DNA of 64,000 nt, from assembly GCF_900104725.1 (NCBI RefSeq), contig NZ_LT629758.1, positions 6,937,001 to 7,001,000 of the forward strand, written 5' to 3'. Source of the stretch: Actinoplanes derwentensis. Lineage in GTDB: Bacteria > Actinomycetota > Actinomycetes > Mycobacteriales > Micromonosporaceae. The position numbers and the translations under genes were made by a program. The notes under the pieces are model-generated. The model searched no databases. It saw only the letters and a list, made by a program, of their open reading frames with translations, and was not told where the DNA came from. Positions 16,045 through 25,222 of this stretch are shown in pieces. Position 1 is the first letter of the stretch, and every line of letters begins with the position of its first letter.

Positions 16045-17883
16045 TCAGGCGATCGGCTTACCCTGATAACGGTCGCCGTCCAGGTACGGCCACGCGTTCG
16101 CGGTGCACCCCTTCAGACCGAACGTCTGCTGCTGCATCACCGGCGCCGGTTCGCCCTTACCCGGACACGCCTCGTGACCGTGCCCCAGCTCGTGCCCGAC
16201 CTCATGATTGATCGTGTAACGGCGGTAGGTCGTCAGCCGGTCCCCGAACTCCGGCACCGCCCCGGCCCACCGGGCGGCGTTGATGATCACCTTTCCGGGA
16301 AGCCGGCACGAGGTGTAACCGTCGGTGTCCAGGCCACCGGCCGCGCACATCTTCTCCGAGGTCTTCGCGGACGCCAGGTAGATGGTGAAGTCCACGTCGT
16401 CGCCGGCTTTCGCGGCCCGGCGCAACCGCAGTTCACCACTGTGCACCCAGCTGCGGTCGTCACCGAGAGTCTCGTCGATCACCTCGGCGAAGCCGGCCGG
16501 TGACGTGTCCTCGACGACCTCCTCGACCGCGACCCGGAAACGGTACAGACGGCCACTCTCGCCGAGCATCGGGCCACGGCTCCGTTCGTACGAGAAATCG
16601 CCGCTCTTGCCCTTTTTCTTGCTGGTCGGCTCCTCCAGCGGTGCCCCGGTCATCGTGACAGCCGGTGTCGGGCCCGCCGGAACACCGATCTCGCCCGCCG
16701 GCTGGGCGACCTCCGGTTTGTCCCGCACCGAATCGATCGGCTGCCCACCGGTCCACACCTCATGACCGACGACCAAAGCCGTCAAGACCACCATGGTGTA
16801 CGCCACCAGAACCGCCCGCCTGCGACGGCGAACCTGGCGAGTCGTCACCGACTCCGGAACCATGTGCCGGGCCGGAGACGGCCGGGAGTGCGCGGGAACG
16901 TAATCGATCTCCTCGCGCTCCGCGACCTCGTGCTGGGACAGCACCGCCGGCAGGAAGTCGGGGGCGGGTTCCTCGTCCGGCACCGGTTCGGACGCCGCGG
17001 GCACGTAGATCCGCTCCTCGGTGACCGGCTCGAACTCCGGGGCGTGATGCCGGCCCGCCAGTTCGGGGATCGACTCGACCCGGGGCGTCACGGGCGGGTT
17101 CTCCGCGAGGTTCCGGTCCAGCAGGTTCTTCGGCGGCCACAGGTTGTCCGGCAGCTCGGCCGGCAGGCGCAGACTCGGCGGCAGGCCGCGCCGGTTCGGG
17201 GTCCGCGGGTAGCGGTCCTCCAGCGGGATGTCGTCGGCGTACACGTTCCGGGCCGGCTTCTCGTCGACCTCGAGGGCGGGCTCTGGCTCGACCGGGCCGC
17301 CCAGCCAGCCGTTGTCCGGCGCGGGCGGGCGGGGCGCCTCGGGCAGTGCTCTCATTCCGCCGGAGCGACTCGATCGGCGGCCACCGGCGGCTCGGAGGCC
17401 CACCGAGGTTCCCGGAGCCGCCATCGGGTCGCCGGGGGCCGGGGCGGGCGGCTCCAGCTCCGGCGTGCGGGGCTGGGACGCGGCCAGGCGTTCGGCGGCC
17501 AGCTCCAGGATGCCGCGGGTCATCTCCGGTCCCCTCGCCGGCGGCGCCGTCTCCGCTACTTCCGGCGGCTTCGCCACCGGGCGCCGACGGGCCGCCCGCT
17601 CCCCCACCGGGCGGGGCTCTGCCCTGGTCACGGTGGTCTTGCGGGCCGGGGCGCGTTCGGTCGCCGCTCGCGCTGAAGGGCTCTTGACCGCGTCCGGTTC
17701 CAGGTTCTCCCCGGCGGTGGACTTCTTGGCGGCCGGTTTACGGGCGGGCTTGCGGGCCGGGTCGGTGGAGGCGGTCACCGGAGACTTCGCGGTGGCCGTC
17801 GCAGGCACGGTACGGGCGCGGGCCCGGCCTCGCCGCTCACTGCCGGCGTCCGGGTCAACAGGGCCATTTGTCGCGTTTGCCAT
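16045..17883 (-). CDS. DUF3152 domain protein, membrane-anchored metalloprotease-like
   Basis: 612 aa. The first 350 residues are a disordered, Pro/Ala/Arg-rich cytoplasmic region. One membrane segment follows (AVLVAYTMVVLTALVVGHEV), then an exported DUF3152 domain. The domain carries HEVGHELGHGH at 560-570, an extended HExxHxxGxxH zinc site like that of metzincins, with conserved cysteines (SCRLPGK, EACPG, LKGC). A peptidase role is likely from the motif but DUF3152 is not characterised. A second, shorter DUF3152 gene follows directly upstream at 17945. Confidence 0.87.
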   Translation of the reverse strand: MANATNGPVDPDAGSERRGRARARTVPATATAKSPVTASTDPARKPARKPAAKKSTAGENLEPDAVKSPSARAATERAPARKTTVTRAEPRPVGERAARRRPVAKPPEVAETAPPARGPEMTRGILELAAERLAASQPRTPELEPPAPAPGDPMAAPGTSVGLRAAGGRRSSRSGGMRALPEAPRPPAPDNGWLGGPVEPEPALEVDEKPARNVYADDIPLEDRYPRTPNRRGLPPSLRLPAELPDNLWPPKNLLDRNLAENPPVTPRVESIPELAGRHHAPEFEPVTEERIYVPAASEPVPDEEPAPDFLPAVLSQHEVAEREEIDYVPAHSRPSPARHMVPESVTTRQVRRRRRAVLVAYTMVVLTALVVGHEVWTGGQPIDSVRDKPEVAQPAGEIGVPAGPTPAVTMTGAPLEEPTSKKKGKSGDFSYERSRGPMLGESGRLYRFRVAVEEVVEDTSPAGFAEVIDETLGDDRSWVHSGELRLRRAAKAGDDVDFTIYLASAKTSEKMCAAGGLDTDGYTSCRLPGKVIINAARWAGAVPEFGDRLTTYRRYTINHEVGHELGHGHEACPGKGEPAPVMQQQTFGLKGCTANAWPYLDGDRYQGKPIA

Positions 17884-17944
17884 AGCAAGCGAAAGCCTGC
17901 CACGACTTACCGTCCGTCACAGGACTTTCGCGTTTCCGTACCTG

Positions 17945-18808
17945 TCAGAGACGCGGCCCGGCCAGGTTCTTGTCGTTGCGGCGCGGCCAGGAGTACGGCG
18001 TACAGCCCCGTAACGTCAGCGTCTGCTGCACCATCACCGGGGCCGGGCCGCCCGCCTCGGGACAGCCCTCGTGCCGGTGGCCCAGCTCGTGCCCGACCTC
18101 GTGGTTGATCACATATTGCCGGTACTCGGCCAGCCCGGCCTTCGCGGCCAGGTAGGGCGTCGACGACTTCCGCCAGCGGTCCAGGTTGATGATCGCCTTG
18201 CCGCTGGTCCGGCACGAGGTGAACGGCACCCCGCCGATCCGGATGTCGGTGCCGCCCCGTTCGCACATCCGCCCGGCCGTGACCCGCGTCGCCAGGTAGA
18301 TCGTGAAGTCGGCCTTGTCCGACCCGGCAACCAGTTGCAACCGGAACTTTCCGGAGCCGGCCCAGCTGCGCTCGTCCTCCAGCACCGCCCGGACCCGCTC
18401 GGTGAAGTCGGCGACGTCCTCGCCACTGCCCTTCTCCACGGCGACCTTGAAACGGCGGAGCGTGCCCTTGCTCCCGGCCACCGGCCCGCGCTCACTGGAG
18501 AACGTGAAGTCGCCGGAGCCCTTGGACGGCACTTTCCCGGCGAGCTGAAGAACGCCCTCGGCCAGAGTTTCCTCAGCCGGTTCGCTCGGTTCAGCCGGTT
18601 CGCTCGGCCTGGTCGTCCCACTTACCGACGGCTCTTCTAAAGGCTCGGCGGCCGCCGCCGGACTGCCCGGCTGGACCGGCTCAGCCCTCCACCGGCTGCT
18701 GATGGCAATCGTCGCGAGCAGCAGCAAGGTCGCGGCCAGCACCACGAACCAGGTCCACTGCCATCGGTCACCACGGGAGATCACCTTTCGGAGATTTCCA
18801 CATGTCAC
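17945..18808 (-). CDS. DUF3152 domain protein, short paralogue
   Basis: 287 aa. One N-terminal membrane segment (TWFVVLAATLLLLATIAI, about 19-36) is followed by a Pro/Glu/Ser linker with SEPAEPSEPAE repeats and a DUF3152 domain. The zinc motif HEVGHELGHRH is at 236-246 and the cysteine spacing matches the neighbour (SCRTSGK, EGCPE, LRGC). It lacks the 350-residue cytoplasmic extension of the 16045-17883 protein. The start is uncertain: GTG at 18808, or a second GTG 24 bases in. Tandem duplication with later change of the N-terminus is the likely origin. Confidence 0.83.
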   Translation of the reverse strand: MTCGNLRKVISRGDRWQWTWFVVLAATLLLLATIAISSRWRAEPVQPGSPAAAAEPLEEPSVSGTTRPSEPAEPSEPAEETLAEGVLQLAGKVPSKGSGDFTFSSERGPVAGSKGTLRRFKVAVEKGSGEDVADFTERVRAVLEDERSWAGSGKFRLQLVAGSDKADFTIYLATRVTAGRMCERGGTDIRIGGVPFTSCRTSGKAIINLDRWRKSSTPYLAAKAGLAEYRQYVINHEVGHELGHRHEGCPEAGGPAPVMVQQTLTLRGCTPYSWPRRNDKNLAGPRL

Positions 18809-18846
18809 TCACCGTGCCCAGCCGGGGACAATCTTGGTGCGTTTCG

Positions 18847-19815
18847 TTACACGTTCCCGCTGGTGGACTGATGGGCCTCGGTCAGCAGGCCGACGATGGC
18901 ACGGCCCACCAGACGGGGGACCTCCATCTGAGCGACGTGGCCGACCCCGGGCAGGATCAGCAACCGGCCGTCCGGGACGATCCGGGCCACCTGAGCCGGC
19001 ACCCGCGGGTCGATCAGCTTGTCGGTGAGACCCCCGATGACAAGCGTCGGCGCCTCGATCCGGGCGGCCAGGCGCCACTGCGAGTTGTCACCCGGCAGAT
19101 AAGCCCGCAAGAAGCTGCCGACCAGGCCCCGCAGGGTGCCGAGATAGGCCCGCGGGTAGTGGGCGACGGTGTAGCGGAGCTGGATCTCGGCCATCGCCTC
19201 GGCCCGACGCTGCGGATGCACCTTCGTGGTGTCCCCGAAACACGCCGCCAGCACCTGCTCGGCCATCTCCTCAGCGGTCACCCGGGTGAGTGCCCAGGCC
19301 ATCAGGCGCTCGGCACCGGGCAGCGCGAGCAGCGGCAGCACCGGGCCCTGCGCGGTCCGGCGCGGGTCCAGGAACGGCATCGCCGGCGAGATCAGCGTGA
19401 GGGTCCGGACCAGGTCGGGCCGGAGCGCCGCCACCCGCACCGAGATCGACCCGCCGAGCGAGTTGCCGATCAGGTGGACCGGTCCCCGCCCGGAGTGGTC
19501 CAGGTAGTCGATCAGCGTCGACGCGAAGGACGGGATCGAATAACGCGGGCTCGGGTCGCTGTAACCGAACCCGGGCAGGTCGACCGCCTGGCCGTCGAGC
19601 CGGTCGGCGAGCAGCCCGGCCAAGTCGGTGAAATTCTGCGAGGAACCACCCAGCCCGTGTACGTACACGGCGGGCTGGGCCTCAGGAGTCAGCCCCGGGG
19701 TGTCCCGGACGTGCAGCATCGCGCCACCGACCGTGACCCGGCGCGCGGGCCACGGTGGCGGAACCTCACCATCCGGCAACAGCGTGCTGTCGTCGGCAAG
19801 AATCGCGCCTCTCAT
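18847..19815 (-). CDS. alpha/beta hydrolase
   Basis: 322 aa. Oxyanion motif YVHGLGG (51-57), nucleophile elbow GNSLGG with Ser119, acid in GGLTDKLIDP and catalytic His293 in GVGHVAQME, so the triad is complete. Substrate unknown; esterase or C-C hydrolase activity is possible. There is no signal peptide. The ATG lies in the last unit of a 24-base repeat array that separates this gene from the one upstream, an unusual origin for a start region. Three minus-strand genes in a row (this and the two DUF3152 genes) may share transcription. Confidence 0.88.
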   Translation of the reverse strand: MRGAILADDSTLLPDGEVPPPWPARRVTVGGAMLHVRDTPGLTPEAQPAVYVHGLGGSSQNFTDLAGLLADRLDGQAVDLPGFGYSDPSPRYSIPSFASTLIDYLDHSGRGPVHLIGNSLGGSISVRVAALRPDLVRTLTLISPAMPFLDPRRTAQGPVLPLLALPGAERLMAWALTRVTAEEMAEQVLAACFGDTTKVHPQRRAEAMAEIQLRYTVAHYPRAYLGTLRGLVGSFLRAYLPGDNSQWRLAARIEAPTLVIGGLTDKLIDPRVPAQVARIVPDGRLLILPGVGHVAQMEVPRLVGRAIVGLLTEAHQSTSGNV

Positions 19816-19916
19816 CAGCCCCTCATCAGGCCTGTGGTCAGGCCGTTCATCGGGCCTATGGTCAGGCCTTTCGCCGGGCCTCTCAACAGGCCTTTCGCCG
19901 GGCCCCTCATCAGGCC
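19816..19916. repeat. 24-base tandem repeat between two minus-strand genes
   Basis: AGGCC anchors recur at 19840, 19864, 19888 and 19912 (24-base period), with a half-unit at 19828, giving about four and a half copies. On the minus strand the array begins at the stop codon of the 19910-21772 gene and ends at the ATG of the hydrolase. In the frame of the upstream gene every unit keeps a stop codon (TGA or TAG). Confidence 0.85.
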
Positions 19917-21772
19917 AGCAGTGCCTCTAGGCGGCGGTTGACCGCGGCCAAGGTGGCGCGGACCATGGCGTGCCGGTCGTCGCCGGTCACCACAGCCGAT
20001 CCGGCCAGCTGCTCGACCCAGCCGCCGCCGCACGAGAGCAGCAACACGACCACGGCGACCTGCATCTGCCCGAACGACACCGCGGCGGCGTGCTCGACGA
20101 AACAGCGCGCCGGACCGTCCGGATGACCGGAGGTGGAGAGCAACTCGTCGACCGCACCCGCGGTGGCCGTCGCGCAGAGGCGAAGCAGGTAGCCGTCGAC
20201 CGCCGGGCCGGTGGCCACACCCGAGGCGGTCCGCCCGCCGGCGCGCAGCCGCACCTCGACGGTGGCGTCCGCACCGAACGTGTTGACGTGCACGTTCTCG
20301 ATGATCACCCGAGGGCCGGGGTTGTCACCCGGGTCCAGCGGGCGCGGTTTGGAGGCGTCCGCCGGGACCAGTGCGGCCGGTGTGCTGATCGCCGGGCTGA
20401 CCGGAGTGGCCGCCGGCACCGGAGCCGGAGCCATCAGGGCCGTCGGAATAGTCGGAATCGGCGAGGCCGTCGGCATCGGCGGGGCCGGTGCCGCGGAGAC
20501 CGGTGCCATCGGCATCGGGGCCGCCGGGCTCGACACCGGCGCGGCCGGACTGGAGATCGGGCGGACCGGACTGGAGACCGGCCGGGCCGGGCTGGACACC
20601 GGCGCCACCGGGAACGAGGCCCGGGCCTGCCGGGTGGGCTGGCTGGGCAGCAACGGCGTCCGCGGTGACGAGACCGGGGCGCCGGCCGGCCGGAGCGCGG
20701 CGGGCGGGTCGCCCGGCATGGCCGCGTCGAGACCCATCCGGTCCTGCAGGAGGCGGGCCACCTGGCGGCTCACCTCGGCCGGGTCGGCGCCGTCGGACAG
20801 GTCGAGCCGGAGACTGTGCGCGCCGGCCGGGGTGGCCCGCAGCGACGCGTCCCGGACCCCGTCGACCTCACGGACCGCGGCCAGGATGTCCTGGACGTCG
20901 AAACCTTCTTGACGCTCCTGGGCGGGCACGACGTCACCGCGACGCAGGTGCGTCGCTATCCGCGCCAATGCCGGTGCTTCGGCCGACGGCTCCACAGCGG
21001 GCGGCTCCGGAACTCTCGGGACGTCCGGCTGGGCCGGAACGCGCTGGGGCAGGACCCCGCGCGGCTCGCCGTCGGCGTCGGTCTCGACGTCGCCGGCACC
21101 CGGCAGACCCGGCGAGGGGAATGTCGGCTTGCGCGGGTAGCTCGGCGAATCGTACGCCGAACCGTCACCTGTCGGCCCGTCGAAATGCGGCAGGCCCTGA
21201 GCCAGAGTGTCGGTGACCAGGGCGTGCCGGGACCGGATCGGCTCGGACGAGACCGGCGCGGCCGGCGTCTGCTCGGCGGCGGGCTGCTCGGGAAGCCAGT
21301 CGGGCCGGGGCATCGGCACCGAGCCACGCTGCTGGGGGTACGAGTCGTCCAGATCACCCTCGTACGGGTACGGCGGGGCGCTGCTCGGGGTCGGCGGCAG
21401 CGGCGGCACACCCGGCGGACGGCGGTGGCCGAGAATGTCGGCGAGCCTGTTCCGTTCGGAAGGCCACCCGTCAGAGGACCCGGACGGGGGAACCTCGGAA
21501 CTCGGTGCCGAACCCGGCGTCGACTCGGGAACCCCGGACGCCGGCGCTGTCCCGAACGGCCGCTCGGCCGGGAACTGCTGCCGGCCGAAGGTGCGCCCGT
21601 CCGCTGGCCGCCGCCATGGAGGCGTGTCCACTCCCTGCTCCAACCCCGCTCCCGTGTTGGGCCACGAGCTGTCGTTATTCGCCCAGCCGTTCACCCGTGT
21701 GCGGTCTTGCGAGTCGGCTCCGTTGCCACCCGTTGAGGCTCCGGTGTCCCCGGAATGCCCTGATTCATCCAC
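19910..21772 (-). CDS. large Pro/Ala/Ser-rich hypothetical protein
   Basis: 620 aa, function not recognised. The first 300 residues are low-complexity and rich in Pro, Ser, Gly and Asp. A folded segment follows at about 300-370 (DVQDILAAVREVDGVRDASL, an ACT-like alpha/beta pattern). A second linker repeats PVSSPxxP motifs many times. The C-terminal domain (about 490-620) begins RVIIENVHVNTFGADATVEV and predicts as alpha/beta. The GTG start has GAGGAG six bases upstream. It is divergent from a TetR gene with 160 bases between. It is probably cytoplasmic, as no signal peptide or membrane span is evident. Confidence 0.72.
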   Translation of the reverse strand: MDESGHSGDTGASTGGNGADSQDRTRVNGWANNDSSWPNTGAGLEQGVDTPPWRRPADGRTFGRQQFPAERPFGTAPASGVPESTPGSAPSSEVPPSGSSDGWPSERNRLADILGHRRPPGVPPLPPTPSSAPPYPYEGDLDDSYPQQRGSVPMPRPDWLPEQPAAEQTPAAPVSSEPIRSRHALVTDTLAQGLPHFDGPTGDGSAYDSPSYPRKPTFPSPGLPGAGDVETDADGEPRGVLPQRVPAQPDVPRVPEPPAVEPSAEAPALARIATHLRRGDVVPAQERQEGFDVQDILAAVREVDGVRDASLRATPAGAHSLRLDLSDGADPAEVSRQVARLLQDRMGLDAAMPGDPPAALRPAGAPVSSPRTPLLPSQPTRQARASFPVAPVSSPARPVSSPVRPISSPAAPVSSPAAPMPMAPVSAAPAPPMPTASPIPTIPTALMAPAPVPAATPVSPAISTPAALVPADASKPRPLDPGDNPGPRVIIENVHVNTFGADATVEVRLRAGGRTASGVATGPAVDGYLLRLCATATAGAVDELLSTSGHPDGPARCFVEHAAAVSFGQMQVAVVVLLLSCGGGWVEQLAGSAVVTGDDRHAMVRATLAAVNRRLEALLA

Positions 21773-21932
21773 CGCGTGCTCCTCGCTCGCCCCCGCTGAG
21801 GCTACCGTGTCGTTGCAGTGGCGATAAGTTGCAGCGTCGCGACAATTGCCCGCACGACCGCGACATGCGCCGAACCGGGCAATCCGAGACGACAAACCGC
21901 GGGGACACGAGACCCCCTGGAGGTTCACAGAA

Positions 21933-22592
21933 ATGACCGCTGCGTCCGGCGGGCCACAGACCGCACGACCTACCCGCCTGCCCCGCTCGGCGCGCCGTAA
22001 GCAGTTGCTGGCCGCCGCGCAGCAAGTCTTCGTCGCCCACGGCTACCACGCCGCGGCGATGGACGACATCGCGGAACGTGCAGGTGTCTCGAAGCCTGTT
22101 CTCTACCAGCACTTCCCCGGCAAACTCGAGCTCTACCTGGCCCTGTTGGACACGCACTGCGACGCGATAATCGCCAAGGTGCGCGGGGCGATGCTGGCAT
22201 CGCCGGACAACAAGGACCGGGTGAAGGGCGCCGTCCGGGCGTACTTCGACTTCATGGACCACGAGAGCGAGGCCTTCCGGCTCGTCTTCGAGTCGGACCT
22301 GCGCAACGACCCCCAGGTGCGCCAGCGGGTCGAGCGGGTCGAGCAGGGCTGCATCGCCGCGGTGACCGACACCATCATCTCGGACACCGGGCTCCGGGCC
22401 GATCAAGCCGAACTGCTCGCCTCGGGCCTCGCCGGGGCCGCCGGGCAGGCCGCGCAGTTCTGGCTGGCGAACGGTCGGCGTACGCCGAAAGCTGAAGCCG
22501 AAGCGCTTGTAGCTGCACTGATCTGGCGTGGGATCGCCAGCTTCCCGCTCCAGGGCGGTTCAACCGCCGGAATGGCCCCGGAAATCGGATAG
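21933..22592 (+). CDS. TetR/AcrR family transcriptional regulator
   Basis: 219 aa. The N-terminal helix-turn-helix is at about 20-65 (RKQLLAAAQQVFVAHGYHAA, then MDDIAERAGVSKPVLYQHF). The ligand domain begins near 75 (DTHCDAIIAKVRGAMLAS). GGAGG nine bases before the ATG fixes the start. It is followed by a DUF3107 gene and a DEAD-box helicase in the same direction, an order I recall as common in actinomycetes. The upstream spacer holds two near-direct repeats beginning GTTGCAG, but no clear palindromic operator. Confidence 0.92.
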   Translation: MTAASGGPQTARPTRLPRSARRKQLLAAAQQVFVAHGYHAAAMDDIAERAGVSKPVLYQHFPGKLELYLALLDTHCDAIIAKVRGAMLASPDNKDRVKGAVRAYFDFMDHESEAFRLVFESDLRNDPQVRQRVERVEQGCIAAVTDTIISDTGLRADQAELLASGLAGAAGQAAQFWLANGRRTPKAEAEALVAALIWRGIASFPLQGGSTAGMAPEIG

Positions 22593-22632
22593 CCTTTCGA
22601 TCGGGTAACAGATCTTTTTTGGGAGGGACTCC

Positions 22633-22857
22633 GTGGAGGTCAAGATCGGCGTGCAACAGTCGCCGCGCGAGCTTGTGCTGGAGAGCGCTCAGACCCCGGC
22701 GGAGGTCGAGCAGGCCGTGACGGATGCTCTGGCCAAGGACGGCGTCCTGACACTCACTGACGAGAAGGGCCGCAAGGTGATCATCCCGATCGCCAAGGTG
22801 GCTTACGTGGAGATCGCGGAGGCGACGCACCGCCCCTTCGGCTTCACCACTCGCTGA
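22633..22857 (+). CDS. DUF3107 family protein
   Basis: 74 aa, full length for this small actinobacterial family of unknown function. It begins VEVKIGVQQSPRELVLES from a GTG preceded by GGGAGGGA. The C-terminus is IPIAKVAYVEIAEATHRPFG, then FTTR. It is cytosolic with a beta-rich pattern. The TetR gene ends 40 bases upstream. A strong two-part hairpin directly after the stop separates it from the helicase. Confidence 0.93.
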   Translation: MEVKIGVQQSPRELVLESAQTPAEVEQAVTDALAKDGVLTLTDEKGRKVIIPIAKVAYVEIAEATHRPFGFTTR

Positions 22858-22866
22858 ACTACTGCG

Positions 22867-22902
22867 ACGGGAGGGATGCCCTGGCACAGGGCGCCCTCCC
22901 GT
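22867..22902. terminator. two-part hairpin after the DUF3107 gene
   Basis: The outer stem ACGGGAGGG pairs with CCCTCCCGT. The inner stem GCCCTG pairs with CAGGGC around GCA. It begins nine bases after the stop. No strong U tract, but 15 base pairs in all. The following 175 bases up to the helicase start form its promoter and leader; I see no riboswitch-like fold there. Confidence 0.72.
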
Positions 22903-23077
22903 AACTCTCTCTCGGGTGCGTCTGCTATCAGGTCGGGTAGAGTGGCCTGTGTCGTCGTCGATCTGTCAAGTCGACGGCCCGCGTGTGGCCCGCTTTCGAG
23001 CGTGCGGCCCGCGCCTATACGAGATCGCGCCCACGACATCCGACGGGCGCACCACGAGAGGGCACCCGTAAAACTTC

Positions 23078-25135
23078 ATGACCGACAATGAGCAAGCTCT
23101 AGTTCCCGTAACCAGCCGCGCCCCGGTCCGCGCTGACAGCCCCACCTTTGCTGAGCTGGGCGTTCGGGCCGAGACCGTCGAGGCGCTGGCCACGGCCGGC
23201 ATCACCCACGCGTTCGCCATCCAGGAGTACGCGCTGCCGATCGCCCTGCGCGGCACCGACCTGATCGGCCAGGCGCCCACCGGCACCGGCAAGACCCTCG
23301 GTTTCGGCCTCCCCCTGCTGGAGCGCGTCACCGCCCCGTCCGAGGGCGCCGACGGCCAGGCGCAGGCCCTGATCGTCGTCCCCACCCGTGAGCTCGGTCT
23401 CCAGGTGGCCCGTGACCTGGCCGCCGCGGGCAGCACCCGCGGTGTCCGAGTGCTGCCGATCTACGGCGGGGTGGCGTACGAGCCGCAGGTCGAGGTCTTG
23501 AAAAAGGGTGTCGAGATCCTGGTCGGCACCCCCGGCCGTCTGCTCGACCTGGCCAAGCAGAAGCACCTGAAGCTGAACTCGGTCAAGGCGCTGGTGCTCG
23601 ACGAGGCCGACCGGATGCTCGACCTGGGCTTCCTGGAGGACGTCGAGAAGATCCTGGCGATGCTTCCCGCGAAGCGCCAGACGATGCTCTTCTCGGCCAC
23701 CATGCCGGACCCGATCGTGGCCCTGTCCCGCCGGTTCCTGCACAACCCGGTCACGATCCACGCCGGGCACACCACCGAGAGCGCCGCGTCGCCGCTGACC
23801 AAGCAGGTCGTCTACCGCACCCACCCGCTGAACAAGGTGGAGATGGTGGCCCGCATCCTGCAGGCCAAGGACCGCAGCCTCACGATGATCTTCACCCGCA
23901 CCAAGCGGGCCGCCGACCGGGTCGCCGAGGACCTCGACTTCCGTGGTTTCGCGGTTGCCGCAGTGCACGGTGACCTGGGCCAGGGCGCGCGTGAGAGGGC
24001 ACTGCGGGCGTTCCGCAGCGGCAAGATCGACGTGCTGGTGGCGACCGACGTGGCGGCCCGTGGCCTGGACGTGTCCGGCGTCACCCACGTGATCAACTAC
24101 GACTGCCCGGAAGACCCGGAAACCTACACGCACCGCATCGGCCGCACCGGCCGGGCCGGTGCGACAGGTGTCGCGGTGACCTTCGTCGACTGGGAGGACA
24201 TGCCGCGCTGGGTGCTGATCGACAAGTCGCTCAGTCTCAGCATGCCGGAGCCGCCGGAGACCTACCACACGAGTCCGGCGCTCTACTCCGACCTGGACAT
24301 CCCCAGCGGCATCTCGGGCACCCTGCCGACCGCCTCGCGCAGCCGGGCCGGTCTGTCCGCGGAGATCGAGGAAGACCTCGGCGGTGTGGGGCGTCGCGGT
24401 GGTAGCCGTAGCCCTCGCGGTCGTGGCGACAGCAGCCGCTCACGTGGGCGCAGCTCCGGGCCGTCGTCGCCGTCCACCTCGGGTTCCGCTGCGGATTCCG
24501 GTTCGGGCTCGGGATACGGGCCGGGCTCGGCATCCGGATCGGGTTCGGGTTCGGGTTCGGCATCGGCTGAGGTGACCGAGCGGCCCAAGCGGCAGCGTCG
24601 CCGTCGCCGGATCGACGAGGAAGCATCCGCCGGGTCCGTTGTGGCTCCCGCGGACGGCCCGGTCGTCACCGAGGCTCCGGTCGCCGTTGCTCCGGCCGCT
24701 TCAGTTTCGACCGACGCTGCGCCGGCCGACTCCGGTTCGGCCGCTTCCGCTCCGGCAGCCTCTGCACCGGCGGTCTCCGCTCCGGCGGTCTCCGCTCCGG
24801 CTTCGGAGGGTTCGGTTGTCGAGGAGGCCGCGCCTCGTGCCCGGACTCGGCGGCGCCGCGCTCCCGCGACTTCGCTGACCTTCTCCGAAGTCGCCGCCAC
24901 CGAAGCCGCTGCTCCGTCCGCCGCCACCGTTTCGGCTGAGGTTCCGGCCGCCACCACCGGTGCGGCTGCTACCGCCGTTTCGGCTGAGGCTCCGGTCGCT
25001 GCCGCCGCTTCGGATGACGCTGTTGCTGCTCCGGCTGCTGCTGCTCCGGCTGTTGCTGAGGAGCCCGCCGCACCTCGTCGGCGTCGTCGTCGCGCCGCCA
25101 CCGCACCGGCTGAGGACACCACCGCCGACGCCTGA
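23078..25135 (+). CDS. DEAD/DEAH-box ATP-dependent RNA helicase with long low-complexity tail
   Basis: 685 aa. The helicase core occupies about 20-430. Motifs: Q motif region AGITHAFAIQEYALPIAL, Walker A APTGTGKT (66-73), PTRELGLQVA, GTPGRLLDL, LDEADRMLDLGF (Walker B is DEAD), FSATMPDPI, ATDVAARGLDVSGV and HRIGRTGRAG. It unwinds structured RNA, for example in ribosome assembly. The last 250 residues are disordered: a Gly/Ser/Arg segment (RGGSRSPRGRGDSSRSRGR), a Gly-Ser repeat, and a long Ala/Pro/Val stretch broken by basic clusters (RTRRRRAPA, PRRRRRRAA). Such tails usually bind RNA or drive condensate formation. Confidence 0.95.
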   Translation: MTDNEQALVPVTSRAPVRADSPTFAELGVRAETVEALATAGITHAFAIQEYALPIALRGTDLIGQAPTGTGKTLGFGLPLLERVTAPSEGADGQAQALIVVPTRELGLQVARDLAAAGSTRGVRVLPIYGGVAYEPQVEVLKKGVEILVGTPGRLLDLAKQKHLKLNSVKALVLDEADRMLDLGFLEDVEKILAMLPAKRQTMLFSATMPDPIVALSRRFLHNPVTIHAGHTTESAASPLTKQVVYRTHPLNKVEMVARILQAKDRSLTMIFTRTKRAADRVAEDLDFRGFAVAAVHGDLGQGARERALRAFRSGKIDVLVATDVAARGLDVSGVTHVINYDCPEDPETYTHRIGRTGRAGATGVAVTFVDWEDMPRWVLIDKSLSLSMPEPPETYHTSPALYSDLDIPSGISGTLPTASRSRAGLSAEIEEDLGGVGRRGGSRSPRGRGDSSRSRGRSSGPSSPSTSGSAADSGSGSGYGPGSASGSGSGSGSASAEVTERPKRQRRRRRIDEEASAGSVVAPADGPVVTEAPVAVAPAASVSTDAAPADSGSAASAPAASAPAVSAPAVSAPASEGSVVEEAAPRARTRRRRAPATSLTFSEVAATEAAAPSAATVSAEVPAATTGAAATAVSAEAPVAAAASDDAVAAPAAAAPAVAEEPAAPRRRRRRAATAPAEDTTADA

Positions 25136-25146
25136 TCGTCCGTAAG

Positions 25147-25174
25147 CCGCATGGGCCCCTCTTGGCCCATGCGG
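25147..25174. terminator. 11-base-pair terminator hairpin after the helicase gene
   Basis: CCGCATGGGCC (25147-25157) pairs perfectly with GGCCCATGCGG (25164-25174) around CCTCTT. It lies 11 bases past the helicase stop. A further partial copy (CCGCATGGGCTGATGGG) follows at once. Confidence 0.75.
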
Positions 25175-25222
25175 CCGCATGGGCTGATGGGACCGTCTCC
25201 CACCGCGGGCAGAATGGGACCC

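Noticed and set aside
24480..25120. Repeat-derived separate gene in the helicase tail
   Set aside because: The low-complexity stretch is in frame with the helicase core and ends at one stop; the alternative frames show no motifs.
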